From the NCBI GenBank assembly GCA_009692985.1, contig SHYF01000097.1, forward strand, positions 1-6,665: a stretch of 6,665 nucleotides of DNA, written 5' to 3'. The notes beneath the pieces were generated by a model. The model worked only from the letters and a program-made list of their open reading frames with translations. It did not search any database and was not told the DNA's origin. Each line of letters opens with the position of its first letter. Positions within the stretch are counted from its first letter, which is position 1. Positions 6,558 to 6,665 of this stretch are shown one piece after another. This DNA is from Dehalococcoidia bacterium. Its GTDB lineage: Bacteria > Chloroflexota > Dehalococcoidia > Lucifugimonadales > SHYF01. Both the position numbers and the translations under genes were made by a program.

Positions 6558-6665
6558 ATGAACCAGAAACCCATCGGTGTGCCTCAGCCCGCCTTGACAC
6601 CCAGGCCGGGCCTCTTCTCCGGCCAGCGGAAGCTGTTTTTCGCCATTGCTTTGCTGGTCGTTGCG
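6558..6665 (+). CDS. N-terminal fragment of an unidentified membrane-anchored protein
   Basis: Only 36 codons are visible before the window ends. The ATG at 6558 is preceded by AGGGAG (6544-6549) at an 8-nt spacing, the main reason to accept this start. The peptide begins with a polar, proline-rich stretch of about 22 residues (MNQKPIGVPQPALTPRPGLF), then GQRK, then a hydrophobic run LFFAIALLVVA that is still continuing at the edge. This looks like a short cytoplasmic tail followed by a single N-terminal membrane anchor or the first of several helices. The function cannot be told from this fragment. A cytochrome c maturation CcmE-type anchor is one possibility by general shape, with no specific motif to support it. 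It is transcribed away from the gcv operon. Confidence 0.6.
   Translation, partial: MNQKPIGVPQPALTPRPGLFSGQRKLFFAIALLVVA

Noticed and set aside
6340..6600. 86-codon minus-strand open frame upstream of gcvT
   Set aside because: It overlaps the start of the divergent gene and the proposed promoters, and its product is arginine and serine-rich with no recognisable features.

Overview
The window comes from a GC-rich bacterium. A two-subunit glycine decarboxylase (gcvPA plus gcvPB), a GlmL/MutL-type ATPase and a REP-associated transposase sitting in hairpin repeats would suit a Chloroflexota or Firmicutes-like lineage. I lean to Chloroflexota, but the sequence alone does not settle it.

Right to left on the minus strand lies a compact glycine cleavage operon: gcvT (6346-5261), gcvH (5261-4875), gcvPA (4864-3539) and gcvPB (3534-2053). 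Adjacent genes overlap by 1 nt or are separated by 10 and 4 nt. Together they encode T, H and both halves of P. The P-protein decarboxylates glycine onto the lipoyl arm of H, and T moves the C1 unit to tetrahydrofolate. The L-protein (dihydrolipoamide dehydrogenase) is not here and must be encoded elsewhere. A plausible sigma-70-like promoter lies about 45-75 bp upstream of gcvT. No glycine riboswitch is recognisable. A divergent plus-strand gene begins at 6558 and runs off the right edge; only its first 36 codons, with the start of a membrane segment, are visible.

Left of gcvPB is a small mobile-element region (about 1387-2057). It holds a REP-associated tyrosine transposase (RAYT, HUH superfamily) gene on the minus strand, interrupted by one in-frame TGA. 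The gene lies between two direct copies of a GC-rich hairpin repeat (41 of 44 positions identical). The repeat carries the transposase start codon at one end and its stop codon at the other, and the gcvPB stop codon sits at the equivalent repeat edge.

The left end (1278-1, minus strand) is a GlmL/MutL-family gene, an ASKHA-fold ATPase that accompanies B12-dependent amino-acid mutases. It is broken twice: by an apparent out-of-frame internal deletion of roughly 50 nt near 1012-1019 and by a single-base frameshift near 581. All the family's main motifs remain readable across three frames, so the decay is recent or is partly assembly error. The gene continues beyond the left edge.

I found no convincing undescribed system. 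The most unusual structure is the repeat-transposase unit whose ends coincide with start and stop codons.
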